A stretch of 64,000 nt of DNA. It comes from CAZPHI01 sp964586425. Lineage in GTDB: Bacteria; Bacillota; Clostridia; Lachnospirales; Lachnospiraceae. The notes below the pieces were generated by a model. It worked only from the letters and a program-made list of their open reading frames with translations, made no database searches and was not told the DNA's origin. This document shows positions 6,875 to 15,698 of this stretch, piece by piece. Position 1 is the stretch's first letter, and the number at the start of each line of letters is the position of its first letter. The stretch is taken from the NCBI GenBank assembly GCA_964586425.1, contig CAZPHI010000004.1, forward strand, positions 1 to 64,000. The letters are read 5' to 3'. A program made the translations under genes and the position numbers.

Positions 6875-9808
6875 ATGGAAAATATAAGTATTAATGTTAA
6901 TGGAAGTAATATTGCTGCAAACAGCCAATTAATTAATACCGATAATAGTAATGGTTCAGATAAGGGCGCCGCTAAAGCTAGTGTGCTTGGAAGTTTGGCT
7001 AATGGTGTTTGCATAGAATCATCAAAGAGTAGTAAATCTGATAATAATGGGACTGGAGCCTATACGCAAAAAGGTGAACAGGAAAATGATAAGACATCAT
7101 TAGCTTCTAAGGAGAATTCAGAGGTAATTGAAGATATAAAGGATAGGGCTAATGCGATGCAATTAAGCCTGAAAGGTGTATTTGCAAAGCTGGACGGAAG
7201 TACAGCGGTGGCTGTTGATGAAAGTGGTTATGATGTTACAGGCAGTGATGTAAAACAATGTGTTGGTGTAATTGAACGAATTAAGATTAAGCTTGCAACA
7301 TATTGTGATGATTACAATCCGGCTCTTGATAATGTGGGCATGGATCAAATCAAGGCAGTTGTAGGTGATTCAGGAATGGCAGTTAAAGTGAGTGAAGCGA
7401 TGAGTAAGGCATCATCACTTAAGCCCATTGATAATAATGCAAAAGTATATATGGCAGAAAATGAATTAGAGCCAACTATTGATAATCTATTCAAGGCAAG
7501 TTTTAGCACTCAAAATATGGATACAACCCAAAGTGTTAATAGTGATACTTATGATGTATGGAATCAGCTGAAAGGGCAGTTAGACAACATTTTCTCGAAT
7601 AATGGAATTGATAATACCCAGGAACACATTGACATAGCAAAGGAGCTATTCGATAATCAGCTTCCAATTAATGCGGATAACATTGAATTGATGAAAGAGT
7701 TGGATTCATTAGAACTTGATAATATGAATGATGCTGATAATATGCTAGATACATTCAACAAGATAATGGATACAGTTTTTGAAGGTGGACAGCCAGGTGA
7801 TACACTACTGTTAAATAGAAAAACAGATATGCGTCAGGTGATTGATACAATAAAGCTATTATCAAGCAATGATGGTAATCTTGAATTAGATAAAAGTCTG
7901 GATCTACAAACAGCCATTGACAATGCAAAACAGCTAGATGAAGAATTAGAGGCAAATGATAATACATATATCAGGCTTCAGGAGATTAGGATTCATATGA
8001 CAGCTGAAGCTGGACTGAGCATAACTAAGAATGGAATTAATCTGGAGACGATTACTGTTGGACAGATGGAAAGTGAATTAAAGGCACTGACTGATGAAGA
8101 TTATAATCTTGATGAGGTCAACAAGGCACTGGATAATATAAAATACGCACCTGTTGAGGTAATCGGAAGTGTTGACTGGAGTGAAAAGGTTACACTTAAT
8201 GTGTTATCTGTAAACAGTGTAAATATGACAAAAGCATTAGACAATGCAAAAAGAACATATGAGACGGTTGGAACACAGATAAGAGCTGATTTGGGTGATA
8301 GAATTACTGATGCATTAAAGAATAGTACGGATTCGATGCTTGAAGGATTAGGGCTTGATAAAACACAGGCTAATAAGGACGCAGTCAGAATTCTTGCCTA
8401 TAATAACATGGATGTAACTAATGAGAATATAGATATAATTAAGCAGGCATACCAGAAGGTGCAGAATCTTATTGAGAATGCCAAGCCACAGGCTGTTATG
8501 AACATGATAAAAGCTAATGTTAATCCAATGGATACGGATATTAGTGAGTTGACAAAGTATCTGGTGGAGAATGAGGGTGATGGAGCTCTTGATTCATATT
8601 CAGAATTCCTATACAAGCTTGACAAAAAGCAGGAGTTAACAACAGAAGAGAGAAAGCAGTATATTGGTATCTATAAGATGATTAATGTGTTCACAAAAGA
8701 TGCCGGAAGAGCGGTTGGAGCACTCGTAAAACAGGGAAGTGAGCTGAATATGGAGAATCTTATGTCTGCATATGTAAGCAGGAAAAATTCGCAAATATAC
8801 AATTCTGATTTTAATTTTGAGCAAAATAAGAAAATAGAAGGATATGTTGACTATTATACAGCTTTATTTGAAAAAACAGAGAATAAACTAACTCCGGATA
8901 CAATGATAGACGCTGCAGCGATAAAGGACAGTATGCTCTATGGAATTGAGGAGTATTGTGAAACAATTGCTAATGTATATGATGCGGATAGAGAAGCCGA
9001 GAGTATTAATGAGTATTATAGAGAAATGCTTTCAAAAACCTCAAATCAGCAGGCAGCAGTGGAGTATTTGATTAAGAATGAGCAGACTGTTTCAATTAAT
9101 AATATAATTGCGGCAGCAGATATTCTTAATGGAGATATGTTAAAGAAAAATAAGAGGACTAATGATGAAGAGTCATCAACGGATTCTGTACTAGAAGAAG
9201 TGGAGATATTAGAGCAGTCAGATGAAAAAAATAATGCCAAGATAGAACAGATTCTTGCAGAAACAGGACTTGATACAACATATAAAGAGATAGAAAAACT
9301 TAGAAATGAAAAGATAGAATTAAAATTATACCAGAATCTTCTTGATAAAGGGACTGTAACAATACCTATGGAAATTGAAGGCAGGGATACAATGGTTAAT
9401 GTATCATTTCAGAGTAATTCGGAAATTGGTTCTAATGTTACGGTATCAATGAAGACTCAGAGTTATGGAGAGGTCAGAATTACCGCAGAGTTTGAAGTGG
9501 ATATGGTTAATCAAGAGGATATAGTTAATCAGGAAAACGCAGATAATCAGCAGCAGATAAAGGTTAGAGGTTTTTGTAACTATAATAATACAGCACTTAC
9601 AAAATCCATTACAAGCGTGTTTTCTTATGGCAATACTACAGTTAATACAAGTGTTAGTATTGCGCAGGCATATATGATTCCTGATAATTCATTGGATAAA
9701 ACTATTGAAGCTGATGAATATAGTAATGGAAAATCCAAGGCAAATCCAAAGCAAATGCTTAGAATTGCGGACAGATTGATTCAGGGAATTAAAAATAAGG
9801 TTATATAA
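6875..9808 (+). CDS. Large Asn/Asp-rich protein of unknown function next to flagellin (possibly FliK-like)
   Basis: 977 residues with no signal peptide or membrane segment, mostly helical and rich in Asn, Asp, Glu and Thr. From memory this shape matches a Lachnospiraceae family labelled DUF6240, but I cannot verify that. The last quarter changes character: a beta-rich stretch ('LDKGTVTIPMEIEGR', 'NVTVSMKTQSYGEVRITAEF', 'KVRGFCNYNN') resembles the C-terminal domain of the flagellar hook-length protein FliK, which is likewise preceded by a long low-complexity region. It has a good ribosome site (GGAGG) and lies directly before flagellin. A flagellar export or hook-length role is therefore inferred from context and composition, not shown. 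Confidence 0.6.
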   Translation: MENISINVNGSNIAANSQLINTDNSNGSDKGAAKASVLGSLANGVCIESSKSSKSDNNGTGAYTQKGEQENDKTSLASKENSEVIEDIKDRANAMQLSLKGVFAKLDGSTAVAVDESGYDVTGSDVKQCVGVIERIKIKLATYCDDYNPALDNVGMDQIKAVVGDSGMAVKVSEAMSKASSLKPIDNNAKVYMAENELEPTIDNLFKASFSTQNMDTTQSVNSDTYDVWNQLKGQLDNIFSNNGIDNTQEHIDIAKELFDNQLPINADNIELMKELDSLELDNMNDADNMLDTFNKIMDTVFEGGQPGDTLLLNRKTDMRQVIDTIKLLSSNDGNLELDKSLDLQTAIDNAKQLDEELEANDNTYIRLQEIRIHMTAEAGLSITKNGINLETITVGQMESELKALTDEDYNLDEVNKALDNIKYAPVEVIGSVDWSEKVTLNVLSVNSVNMTKALDNAKRTYETVGTQIRADLGDRITDALKNSTDSMLEGLGLDKTQANKDAVRILAYNNMDVTNENIDIIKQAYQKVQNLIENAKPQAVMNMIKANVNPMDTDISELTKYLVENEGDGALDSYSEFLYKLDKKQELTTEERKQYIGIYKMINVFTKDAGRAVGALVKQGSELNMENLMSAYVSRKNSQIYNSDFNFEQNKKIEGYVDYYTALFEKTENKLTPDTMIDAAAIKDSMLYGIEEYCETIANVYDADREAESINEYYREMLSKTSNQQAAVEYLIKNEQTVSINNIIAAADILNGDMLKKNKRTNDEESSTDSVLEEVEILEQSDEKNNAKIEQILAETGLDTTYKEIEKLRNEKIELKLYQNLLDKGTVTIPMEIEGRDTMVNVSFQSNSEIGSNVTVSMKTQSYGEVRITAEFEVDMVNQEDIVNQENADNQQQIKVRGFCNYNNTALTKSITSVFSYGNTTVNTSVSIAQAYMIPDNSLDKTIEADEYSNGKSKANPKQMLRIADRLIQGIKNKVI

Positions 9809-9811
9809 GTA

Positions 9812-9839
9812 TAAGTTATGTAACAGCATTTACCGATAC
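9812..9839 (+). promoter_or_regulatory. Upstream sigma-28 (SigD)-like site before flagellin
   Basis: TAAG (9812-9815), 16 bases, ACCGATAC (9832-9839), against the Firmicute SigD consensus TAAA-N15-GCCGATAT. It would give a leader of about 90 bases holding several GGA motifs. Confidence 0.35.
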
Positions 9840-9907
9840 ATATAACAGATAAAACAGACAGTAAGCAATGTGTAATGACTCACGGATGAGGAAGTTAGGC
9901 ATGGATA

Positions 9908-9915
9908 GCCGATAT
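9908..9915 (+). promoter_or_regulatory. Sigma-28 (SigD) -10 element of flagellin
   Basis: GCCGATAT is an exact match to the SigD -10 consensus, placed so that transcription would start about 15 bases before the flagellin ATG. No TAAA -35 box is found 14-16 bases upstream, so the match is only half supported. Confidence 0.45.
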
Positions 9916-9937
9916 AATACACGGAAATGAGGTCATT

Positions 9938-11335
9938 ATGAGAATTAATACAAATACATCAGCTATTACAGCAAATAATCAGTTAGCAAAAGTTGAACAG
10001 AGCCTGTCAACATCGCTTGAGAGACTTTCTTCTGGTTACAAATTAAATCAGGCATCTGATAATGCATCAGGAATGGCTATTTCATTGAAGATGAAGCTTC
10101 AGATTAGAGGCTTGAAACAGTCAGATACTAATGCAGCAGATGGTATGTCAGTTATTCAGACAGCGGAGGGTGCACTTGAAGAGATTCAGGCAATGATAGA
10201 GCGTATGAAGGAATTGACGGTACAGGCAGCGAATGACGTAAACTCAGATGAGGAACGTGGAGCAATTCAGTCAGAGATTAATACTTTGAATGATGAGATT
10301 AATAGAATAACTAAGGATACAGATTTTAATACGCAGCCTTTGTTAGATGGAACACTATCAAGAAGAGTCTATGCAGATAATAGCAATGTTAATATTCTTG
10401 AATGCACTAATAATATATCAGCCGGAATGTATGGTATAGATATAGTTGCGGATGCAGAACAGGCAGAACTTAGCGGAAGCTTTGCAGGATTCACTGAACC
10501 GGTAACAGCAGCAATGGCAGGTACAATTACAATTAATGGCTATGATTTGGCAATAAAAGAAGGAGAAAGCCTTAATACAGTTAAAACTAATCTTAATGCT
10601 GCACTTGATAATATTGCCGGAAGAATGGAACTTAGTGGGGATAATGTAACATTTTCAACTAATGCATATGGAGTTGATGAGAAGCTTGATATTAGTTTCT
10701 CAAACAGCAGTCTTGCGAGTGCATTCGGTATGTTCTCTGAGAATACGGCAGAAGGTAAGGATGCAGAGGTTACATGGGCATTGGATGATGATGGCCAGAG
10801 AATTGGCTTTGAAGATACAGCAACAATAACAGCACAGGGTAATAAGATTACAGTTAATGATACCAATAGTCGAAAGTTTGAATTCACTATTCAAGAAGGT
10901 ATGGCTGGACAGACTGTCATGAATGAAGTTACAGATATAGGAATGATGACAGTTCATGTTGGAGCTAATCAGGGACAGCAGATTGACCTTGATATACCAG
11001 CTGTTAATAGTGTTACAATAGGAACTGATGATATTAATGTTATGACATATCATAACGCAAGTAGAGCTATTACAAAGGTTGATAGTGCGCTTACCAAAGT
11101 TTCTTCAATCAGAGCTAATCTTGGTGCATATGAGAATCGTCTTGAACATACTTCTAATAACCTAACTGTGTCAAACGAGAATCTTGAGACAGCATTATCA
11201 AGAATTACTGATACAGATATGGCGGAAGAGATGACTGCTTATACATCTAATAATGTGTTAGTTCAGGCGGCAACTTCAATGCTTTCACAGGCAAATCAAA
11301 GACCTGAAAGTGTATTGCAGTTATTGCAGAAATAA
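9938..11335 (+). CDS. hag: Flagellin
   Basis: 465-residue flagellar filament subunit. The N-terminal D0/D1 helices are canonical ('MRINTNTSAITANNQLAK', 'LSSGYKLNQASDNASGMA') and the C-terminal helix is intact ('VLVQAATSMLSQANQRPESV' then LQLLQK). The variable middle (about residues 150-350) forms the exposed domain. It is secreted by the flagellar export system and capped in the cytoplasm by FliS, whose gene follows 44 bases later. No other axial or motor gene is in the window, so the main flagellar cluster lies elsewhere. A SigD-like -10 box sits just upstream. Confidence 0.95.
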   Translation: MRINTNTSAITANNQLAKVEQSLSTSLERLSSGYKLNQASDNASGMAISLKMKLQIRGLKQSDTNAADGMSVIQTAEGALEEIQAMIERMKELTVQAANDVNSDEERGAIQSEINTLNDEINRITKDTDFNTQPLLDGTLSRRVYADNSNVNILECTNNISAGMYGIDIVADAEQAELSGSFAGFTEPVTAAMAGTITINGYDLAIKEGESLNTVKTNLNAALDNIAGRMELSGDNVTFSTNAYGVDEKLDISFSNSSLASAFGMFSENTAEGKDAEVTWALDDDGQRIGFEDTATITAQGNKITVNDTNSRKFEFTIQEGMAGQTVMNEVTDIGMMTVHVGANQGQQIDLDIPAVNSVTIGTDDINVMTYHNASRAITKVDSALTKVSSIRANLGAYENRLEHTSNNLTVSNENLETALSRITDTDMAEEMTAYTSNNVLVQAATSMLSQANQRPESVLQLLQK

Positions 11336-11379
11336 TCAAAGTATTGATTATTGATACTGCGGGATAATGGAGGCTGTAG

Positions 11380-11892
11380 ATGAAACAAGAGGACATAAAG
11401 ACATATTCATATAGAATAACTCAGGCAAATAAGAGTGAATTGACAGTTATTACTTATGACATATGTCTTAATTATATAGATGAAGCATTAGTAGAACTTG
11501 ATGATTATAATTCGAGTAAAAAGGAGATATTATTAAGCAATATCAGACAGGCAAGAGCCTGTATAGATCAGCTTATTAATTCACTTGATATGCAGTATGA
11601 TATATCAAGACAGCTGCTAAGCATATATATGTATATTAATATTGATTTGAACAAAATCAGATGCAGTTACATTGGTTCTAATAAAGAACGACAACTGCAA
11701 AGCTGCAAAGAATTACAAAGATTAAAGGAAATAGTTTTCAAATTAAGAAATTCATTCTATCAGGTAAGTCAGACAGATAAGTCAGAACCATTGATGGCAA
11801 ATACGCAGAAGGTATATGCCGGGCTTACATATTCGGGAAGAAATCTTAATGAAACATATACAAATAATAACAGCCGAGGATTTCTGGTATAG
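11380..11892 (+). CDS. fliS: Flagellar export chaperone FliS (divergent)
   Basis: 170 residues. The first 125 follow the FliS four-helix pattern: 'YRITQANKSELTVITYD' matches the usual 'Y...Q...SPEELILMLYDG', and 'INSLDMQYDISRQLLSIYMY' matches 'L..LD...G.IA.NL..LY.Y'. FliS binds the flagellin C terminus and prevents early polymerisation. It carries a tail of about 45 residues beyond the normal length, whose last codons are built into the stem of the downstream hairpin. The position directly behind flagellin supports the call despite low similarity. Confidence 0.78.
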   Translation: MKQEDIKTYSYRITQANKSELTVITYDICLNYIDEALVELDDYNSSKKEILLSNIRQARACIDQLINSLDMQYDISRQLLSIYMYINIDLNKIRCSYIGSNKERQLQSCKELQRLKEIVFKLRNSFYQVSQTDKSEPLMANTQKVYAGLTYSGRNLNETYTNNNSRGFLV

Positions 11893-11907
11893 AAATCCCC
11901 GGCTGTT
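11869..11907 (+). terminator. Terminator-like hairpin overlapping the fliS stop codon
   Basis: ACAGCCGAGGATTTCT pairs with AGAAATCCCCGGCTGT (one mismatch), a very strong stem whose left arm and loop encode the end of FliS. The T tract after it is poor, so it may act as a 3' stability element as much as a terminator. Confidence 0.65.
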
Positions 11908-11929
11908 GTATATAATTAAGTTCTAATAA

Positions 11930-13153
11930 TTATAAGCTGAGTTTAAGATGTCTTGGAAGACCATCAACCATAATTGGAGTAAGCTCTGCCTGAATCAAAG
12001 GCTTAATATAGTTGATTAAATCATCTGTAATATAGTTATCATCAGTAATCCACTCAAGTGGAACTTTCTTTTCAATATTAGCAATCTTGTGTACATCCTG
12101 AACATCTGTAATACAGATATATGGATCATCAGAAATTCTCTTAAGAATTACAACTTTACCTGTATCTCCTTCAAATGCAGCCTTAACAGCAGCACCACCA
12201 ACCTGGAAAGCTTCTGTAATATCTGTTCTTGATGTAAGATGTGCAGCACAACGCTGTAAAGTACTTAATTCGATTGCTCTGGCTTTAACACCAAGTTCAG
12301 AACCAATCTTGTCAGCAAGGAACTGTGCGGAACCCTGTAACTGTTTGTGACCAAAAGCATCAACGAATTCTACATGCTCAGTAAGCTCGAATACATAACG
12401 GCCATCTGCAACTTTAATACCTTCTGAGATAGCAATAACTAAAGAACGTCTTTCTTTAAGCTTTTCTTTAATGCTGTTCATGAATTTGTCAATATCAAAG
12501 GCAATTTCAGGAAGATATAGCATATCTACGCCTTCGCAATCCTCACCTTTGGCAAGAGCAGCAGCAGCAGTAAGCCATCCTGCATTACGTCCCATAATTT
12601 CAACTATTGTAATAGTTGGATAATCATATACAAGACCGTCTCTGATAATTTCCTTCATAGAAGCTGCTATGTATTTAGCGGCACTACCATAACCAGGAGT
12701 ATGATCTGTAATGGCAAGATCATTATCGATTGTTTTTGGTACGCCCATGAACTTGATATCGCTGTTAACAAGAATTGCATAATCTGATAACTTCTTAATT
12801 GTATCCATTGAATCATTACCACCAATATAGAAGAAAGCAGAAATCTCTAATTCTTCAAGTTTGGCAAAAATCTTCTCATATACTTCACGATCGTCACAAA
12901 TTTCTGGAAGTTTATAACGACATGAACCTAGGAATGATGATGGTGTACGTTTTAGGAGATCAATATCAAGACTAGTCTTAATATGCTCAGATAAATCTAC
13001 ATATTGTCCATCAAGTAAACCTTTAATACCATGAAGCATACCATATACTTTATTAGCACCTCTGTCTTTTGCTGTTTTATAAACACCAACAAGGCTTGAA
13101 TTAATTACCGATGTTGGACCACCAGACTGGCCAACAATAACATTTCCTATCAT
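11930..13153 (-). CDS. pfp: 6-phosphofructokinase, PPi-dependent type
   Basis: 407-residue PFK-family enzyme that phosphorylates fructose 6-phosphate. 'GQSGGPTSVINSSLVG' is the N-terminal nucleotide loop, 'GVPKTIDNDLAITDHTPGYG' the substrate site, 'EIMGRNAGWLTAAAAL' the following helix. The two residues that set phosphoryl-donor choice are Asp in 'GGNDSM' and Lys in 'PKTIDND', the pair typical of pyrophosphate-using enzymes; ATP enzymes have Gly at both. The ATG at 13153 follows AGGAGG; an earlier start at 13186 would include the ribosome site. It is monocistronic and divergent from the zinc-ribbon gene. A second PFK lies at 47404. Confidence 0.88.
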   Translation of the reverse strand: MIGNVIVGQSGGPTSVINSSLVGVYKTAKDRGANKVYGMLHGIKGLLDGQYVDLSEHIKTSLDIDLLKRTPSSFLGSCRYKLPEICDDREVYEKIFAKLEELEISAFFYIGGNDSMDTIKKLSDYAILVNSDIKFMGVPKTIDNDLAITDHTPGYGSAAKYIAASMKEIIRDGLVYDYPTITIVEIMGRNAGWLTAAAALAKGEDCEGVDMLYLPEIAFDIDKFMNSIKEKLKERRSLVIAISEGIKVADGRYVFELTEHVEFVDAFGHKQLQGSAQFLADKIGSELGVKARAIELSTLQRCAAHLTSRTDITEAFQVGGAAVKAAFEGDTGKVVILKRISDDPYICITDVQDVHKIANIEKKVPLEWITDDNYITDDLINYIKPLIQAELTPIMVDGLPRHLKLSL

Positions 13154-13201
13154 AACGGATCCTCCTATAATATGTGCTATACACAATATTTTGATAACAG
13201 T

Positions 13202-13230
13202 ATTTTAACATATAAAATTATAAGGTACAA
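13202..13230 (-). promoter_or_regulatory. Promoter of the PPi-type PFK gene
   Basis: On the minus strand TTGTAC, 17 bases, TAAAAT, about 50 bases before the start codon. Confidence 0.5.
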
Positions 13231-13314
13231 TAAGCAAAATAATTTTAAGTATTATTTGCAATGAATGAACATATCTATGTAAAAAAGCAAAATAATACAT
13301 TAGAATATTAAATG

Positions 13315-13343
13315 TTGAAAAAAATGGCATATTATGTTAATAT
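13315..13343 (+). promoter_or_regulatory. Promoter of the zinc-ribbon membrane protein gene
   Basis: TTGAAA (13315-13320), 17-base spacer, TAATAT (13338-13343), followed 30 bases later by AGGAGG and the start codon. Confidence 0.5.
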
Positions 13344-13385
13344 TTTAGAGGATTTATAAAACTTTTATATTTTAGGAGGATTATC

Positions 13386-14177
13386 ATGGGATTTTGCACA
13401 AAATGCGGAAGACAATTAAACGATGGTGAAGTTTGTAACTGTCAGTCACAGACAACAACACCAGTACAGCCAGTACAGCCACAGGCAGCACAGCCACAGG
13501 CAGCATCAATCAACACAGCACAGGCAGGTGCTTTCTTTGGAAAGGTTTGGTCAGTTATCAAAGGCGTAATTACAAAGCCAGTTGAAACAATCAGCTCATA
13601 TGTAAACAGTGCTAATGTAGCAATTGCTTGCGTACTTATTGGATGTAATGCTTTAGCAGCATTCCTTGTAAGATGGTTTAGATTACTTAAAGTTAATTCA
13701 GCAAAATCATCTAGCGATGTATTAAATAACATGTCACTTGATGATATATTAAGCTATGCATCAGGTTCTTCACGCTCATCTAAGCTTTCAGCTGGATATA
13801 TGTTTAAGCATATGTTCTTTGACGCACTTGAAGTATGTTTAATAGCAGCAGTTGTTGCAGTTGTTATTATGTTATTTGCTAATGTATTAGCAAAAGTTAA
13901 GATGTCATATGTTAAAGCACTTTGCATCACAAGTTTATCAGCAATCATCGCAACACCAGCTACAATTATTGCTTGGTTATTCGGTTTATTCGGTGTTGAG
14001 TTCTTTACACAGCTTGCATCATGGATATCAACATTCTCAGTACTTTGTACTGCAGCATTCATGTACATCGGTATCAAAGCAGTAGTTAAGAACGAGAATA
14101 AGATTCCATTCATCATGGGATTAACAGCATTCGGTTCAGGATTAATGTCATATCTTGTATACCTTATCAGTAAGTAA
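13386..14177 (+). CDS. Zinc-ribbon multi-pass membrane protein of unknown function
   Basis: 263 residues. A short N-terminal zinc ribbon (Cys pair 'CTKCG' and second pair 'CNC') leads into a Pro/Gln/Ala linker with repeats of 'QPVQPQAAQPQAA' type, then about five hydrophobic segments. The layout (zinc-ribbon_2 head, flexible linker, membrane domain) is common in Firmicutes without known function; a Yip1-like membrane domain is possible. It has a strong promoter and an AGGAGG ribosome site, and its codons favour the commonest forms, hinting at good expression. It is a single-gene unit closed by a terminator. Confidence 0.7.
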   Translation: MGFCTKCGRQLNDGEVCNCQSQTTTPVQPVQPQAAQPQAASINTAQAGAFFGKVWSVIKGVITKPVETISSYVNSANVAIACVLIGCNALAAFLVRWFRLLKVNSAKSSSDVLNNMSLDDILSYASGSSRSSKLSAGYMFKHMFFDALEVCLIAAVVAVVIMLFANVLAKVKMSYVKALCITSLSAIIATPATIIAWLFGLFGVEFFTQLASWISTFSVLCTAAFMYIGIKAVVKNENKIPFIMGLTAFGSGLMSYLVYLISK

Positions 14178-14218
14178 TTAGAGAAGTTTAGAGAAGTGTA
14201 ACAAAAAATTATTTATAT

Positions 14219-14264
14219 AAGAATGTCTTTTTATTTGTGCAGATAAAGAGACATTCTTTTTTTG
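14219..14264 (+). terminator. Terminator after the zinc-ribbon membrane protein
   Basis: AAGAATGTCT (14219-14228) pairs with AGACATTCTT followed by a run of seven Ts. Confidence 0.8.
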
Positions 14265-14368
14265 TGCTGATAAATGTTGCATCACTGTTGTTTAAATTGT
14301 TATTTATGGTACAATATAGATAGTATTATTATGTATGCAATAATCTAATTGCATAGAAAAGAGGCAGT

Positions 14369-15094
14369 ATGGAATATTTAAGTGTTGAGGAAAATAAAGC
14401 ATTTGCAGGAACGGGAGAAAACAATAGCAGTGGACAAAATCTTGACGAATTCTTGAAAGCATATGACCCTTTCAGATATAAGAATCCGAGCAGTACGGTA
14501 GATACGCTGGTGTTCACAAGAAAGGATGATAAAATCAAAAGGCTGCTGCTTATCAAGAGAGCAAATCATCCAAGTATTGGATGGTGGGCACTTCCAGGTG
14601 GATTTGTTGATTTTATGGAGGATACAGATAAAGCTGCAAAGAGAGAGTTAATGGAAGAAACTGGTATAGATAATATTAATATTGAACAGTTAAAATCCTA
14701 CGGTGCATATAATAGGGACCCAAGGACAAGAATAATTACTACAGCATATGTAGCGATTGTGGATGATAGCAAAGCGCTTGCGACAGCTGGAGATGATGCC
14801 AAAGATGCGGCATGGTTTGAAATCGAGGATATTCTTATTAGAAGATTGAATATGGGAGAGCGTACCAGAGAAGAACACAGAGTGTCACTTATGGATATTA
14901 AGACTGGTAATAATCCAACGGCGATTGTATCTAAGGAATATAATAATAATGCAATATTAGATAATGTAGAATATAATGTGTGTAATCGTAATATGTTAGC
15001 GGCAGATCATGGAGCAATTATACTTGAAGGGTATGAATATGTAAGCAGAAAGTTGAGAGAGTATTATGAAAAAGCAAAATTGGAAACCAGGTAA
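14369..15094 (+). CDS. NUDIX hydrolase
   Basis: 241-residue NUDIX protein with a 45-residue head. The NUDIX box is complete: 'GGFVDFMEDTDKAAKRELME' continuing 'ETGI' (about residues 76-99), so the metal-binding glutamates are present. Members cleave nucleoside diphosphates linked to another group; the layout 'WWALPGGFVDFMED' resembles ADP-ribose pyrophosphatase-like members. The C-terminal 60 residues are an unassigned tail. AGAGG precedes the ATG. The last 29 bases overlap the start of the flavin reductase gene, so the two are translationally coupled. Confidence 0.87.
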   Translation: MEYLSVEENKAFAGTGENNSSGQNLDEFLKAYDPFRYKNPSSTVDTLVFTRKDDKIKRLLLIKRANHPSIGWWALPGGFVDFMEDTDKAAKRELMEETGIDNINIEQLKSYGAYNRDPRTRIITTAYVAIVDDSKALATAGDDAKDAAWFEIEDILIRRLNMGERTREEHRVSLMDIKTGNNPTAIVSKEYNNNAILDNVEYNVCNRNMLAADHGAIILEGYEYVSRKLREYYEKAKLETR

Positions 15095-15698
15095 TATGCT
15101 ATATCCATTACCAGCGGTAATGATTAGTTGTCAAAGAGAGAATGAAAAGCCTAATATTATAACTGTAGCATGGGCTGGTACAATATGTACTAATCCACCA
15201 ATGGTTTCTATATCGGTAAGGCCGGAAAGATATTCATATGATATAATCAAAGAGACAAAGGAGTTCGTAATTAATCTGACAACGGAGGAACTTACGTATG
15301 CAACTGATTATTGTGGGGTAAGATCCGGACGTGATGTTGACAAATTCAAAGAATTAGGATTAACACCTCAGGCTATGGAACATGTATCAGTACCGGGAAT
15401 TGAAGAGTCGCCTGTTAATATTGAGTGTAAGGTGGTTGAGATTAAGGAACTGGGAAGTCATCATATGTTCATTGCAACGGTAGAGGGTGTTAGCGTAGAT
15501 GAGCAATATATGGATGAAAAGAACAAGTTTGATCTGAATAGTAGTAAACTGTGTGTGTATTCACATGGTGAGTATTATGGATTAGGTAAAAAGCTTGGAA
15601 CATTCGGCTATTCAGTAGCAAAAAAGAAATCAAAAAAAATACAGGGAAATAGAGTAAACAGGGATGAAAATAAACTACATCAAAATAAAAAACTATAA
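15066..15698 (+). CDS. Flavin reductase-like FMN-binding protein
   Basis: 210-residue flavin_reduct-fold protein: 'YPLPAVMISCQRENEKPNII', 'TVAWAGTICTNPPMVSISVR', 'FVINLTTEEL', 'SPVNIECKVVEI'. Members bind FMN and pass electrons from NAD(P)H or act as flavoredoxins in anaerobes. The last 25 residues are Lys/Asn-rich and unlike the family; they lie over the start of the next gene (35-base overlap). It sits between NUDIX and OLD-nuclease genes in one overlapping transcript. Confidence 0.85.
   Translation: MKKQNWKPGNMLYPLPAVMISCQRENEKPNIITVAWAGTICTNPPMVSISVRPERYSYDIIKETKEFVINLTTEELTYATDYCGVRSGRDVDKFKELGLTPQAMEHVSVPGIEESPVNIECKVVEIKELGSHHMFIATVEGVSVDEQYMDEKNKFDLNSSKLCVYSHGEYYGLGKKLGTFGYSVAKKKSKKIQGNRVNRDENKLHQNKKL

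Noticed and set aside
10540..11053. Minus-strand open frames within flagellin
   Set aside because: Antisense shadows of the variable flagellin domain.
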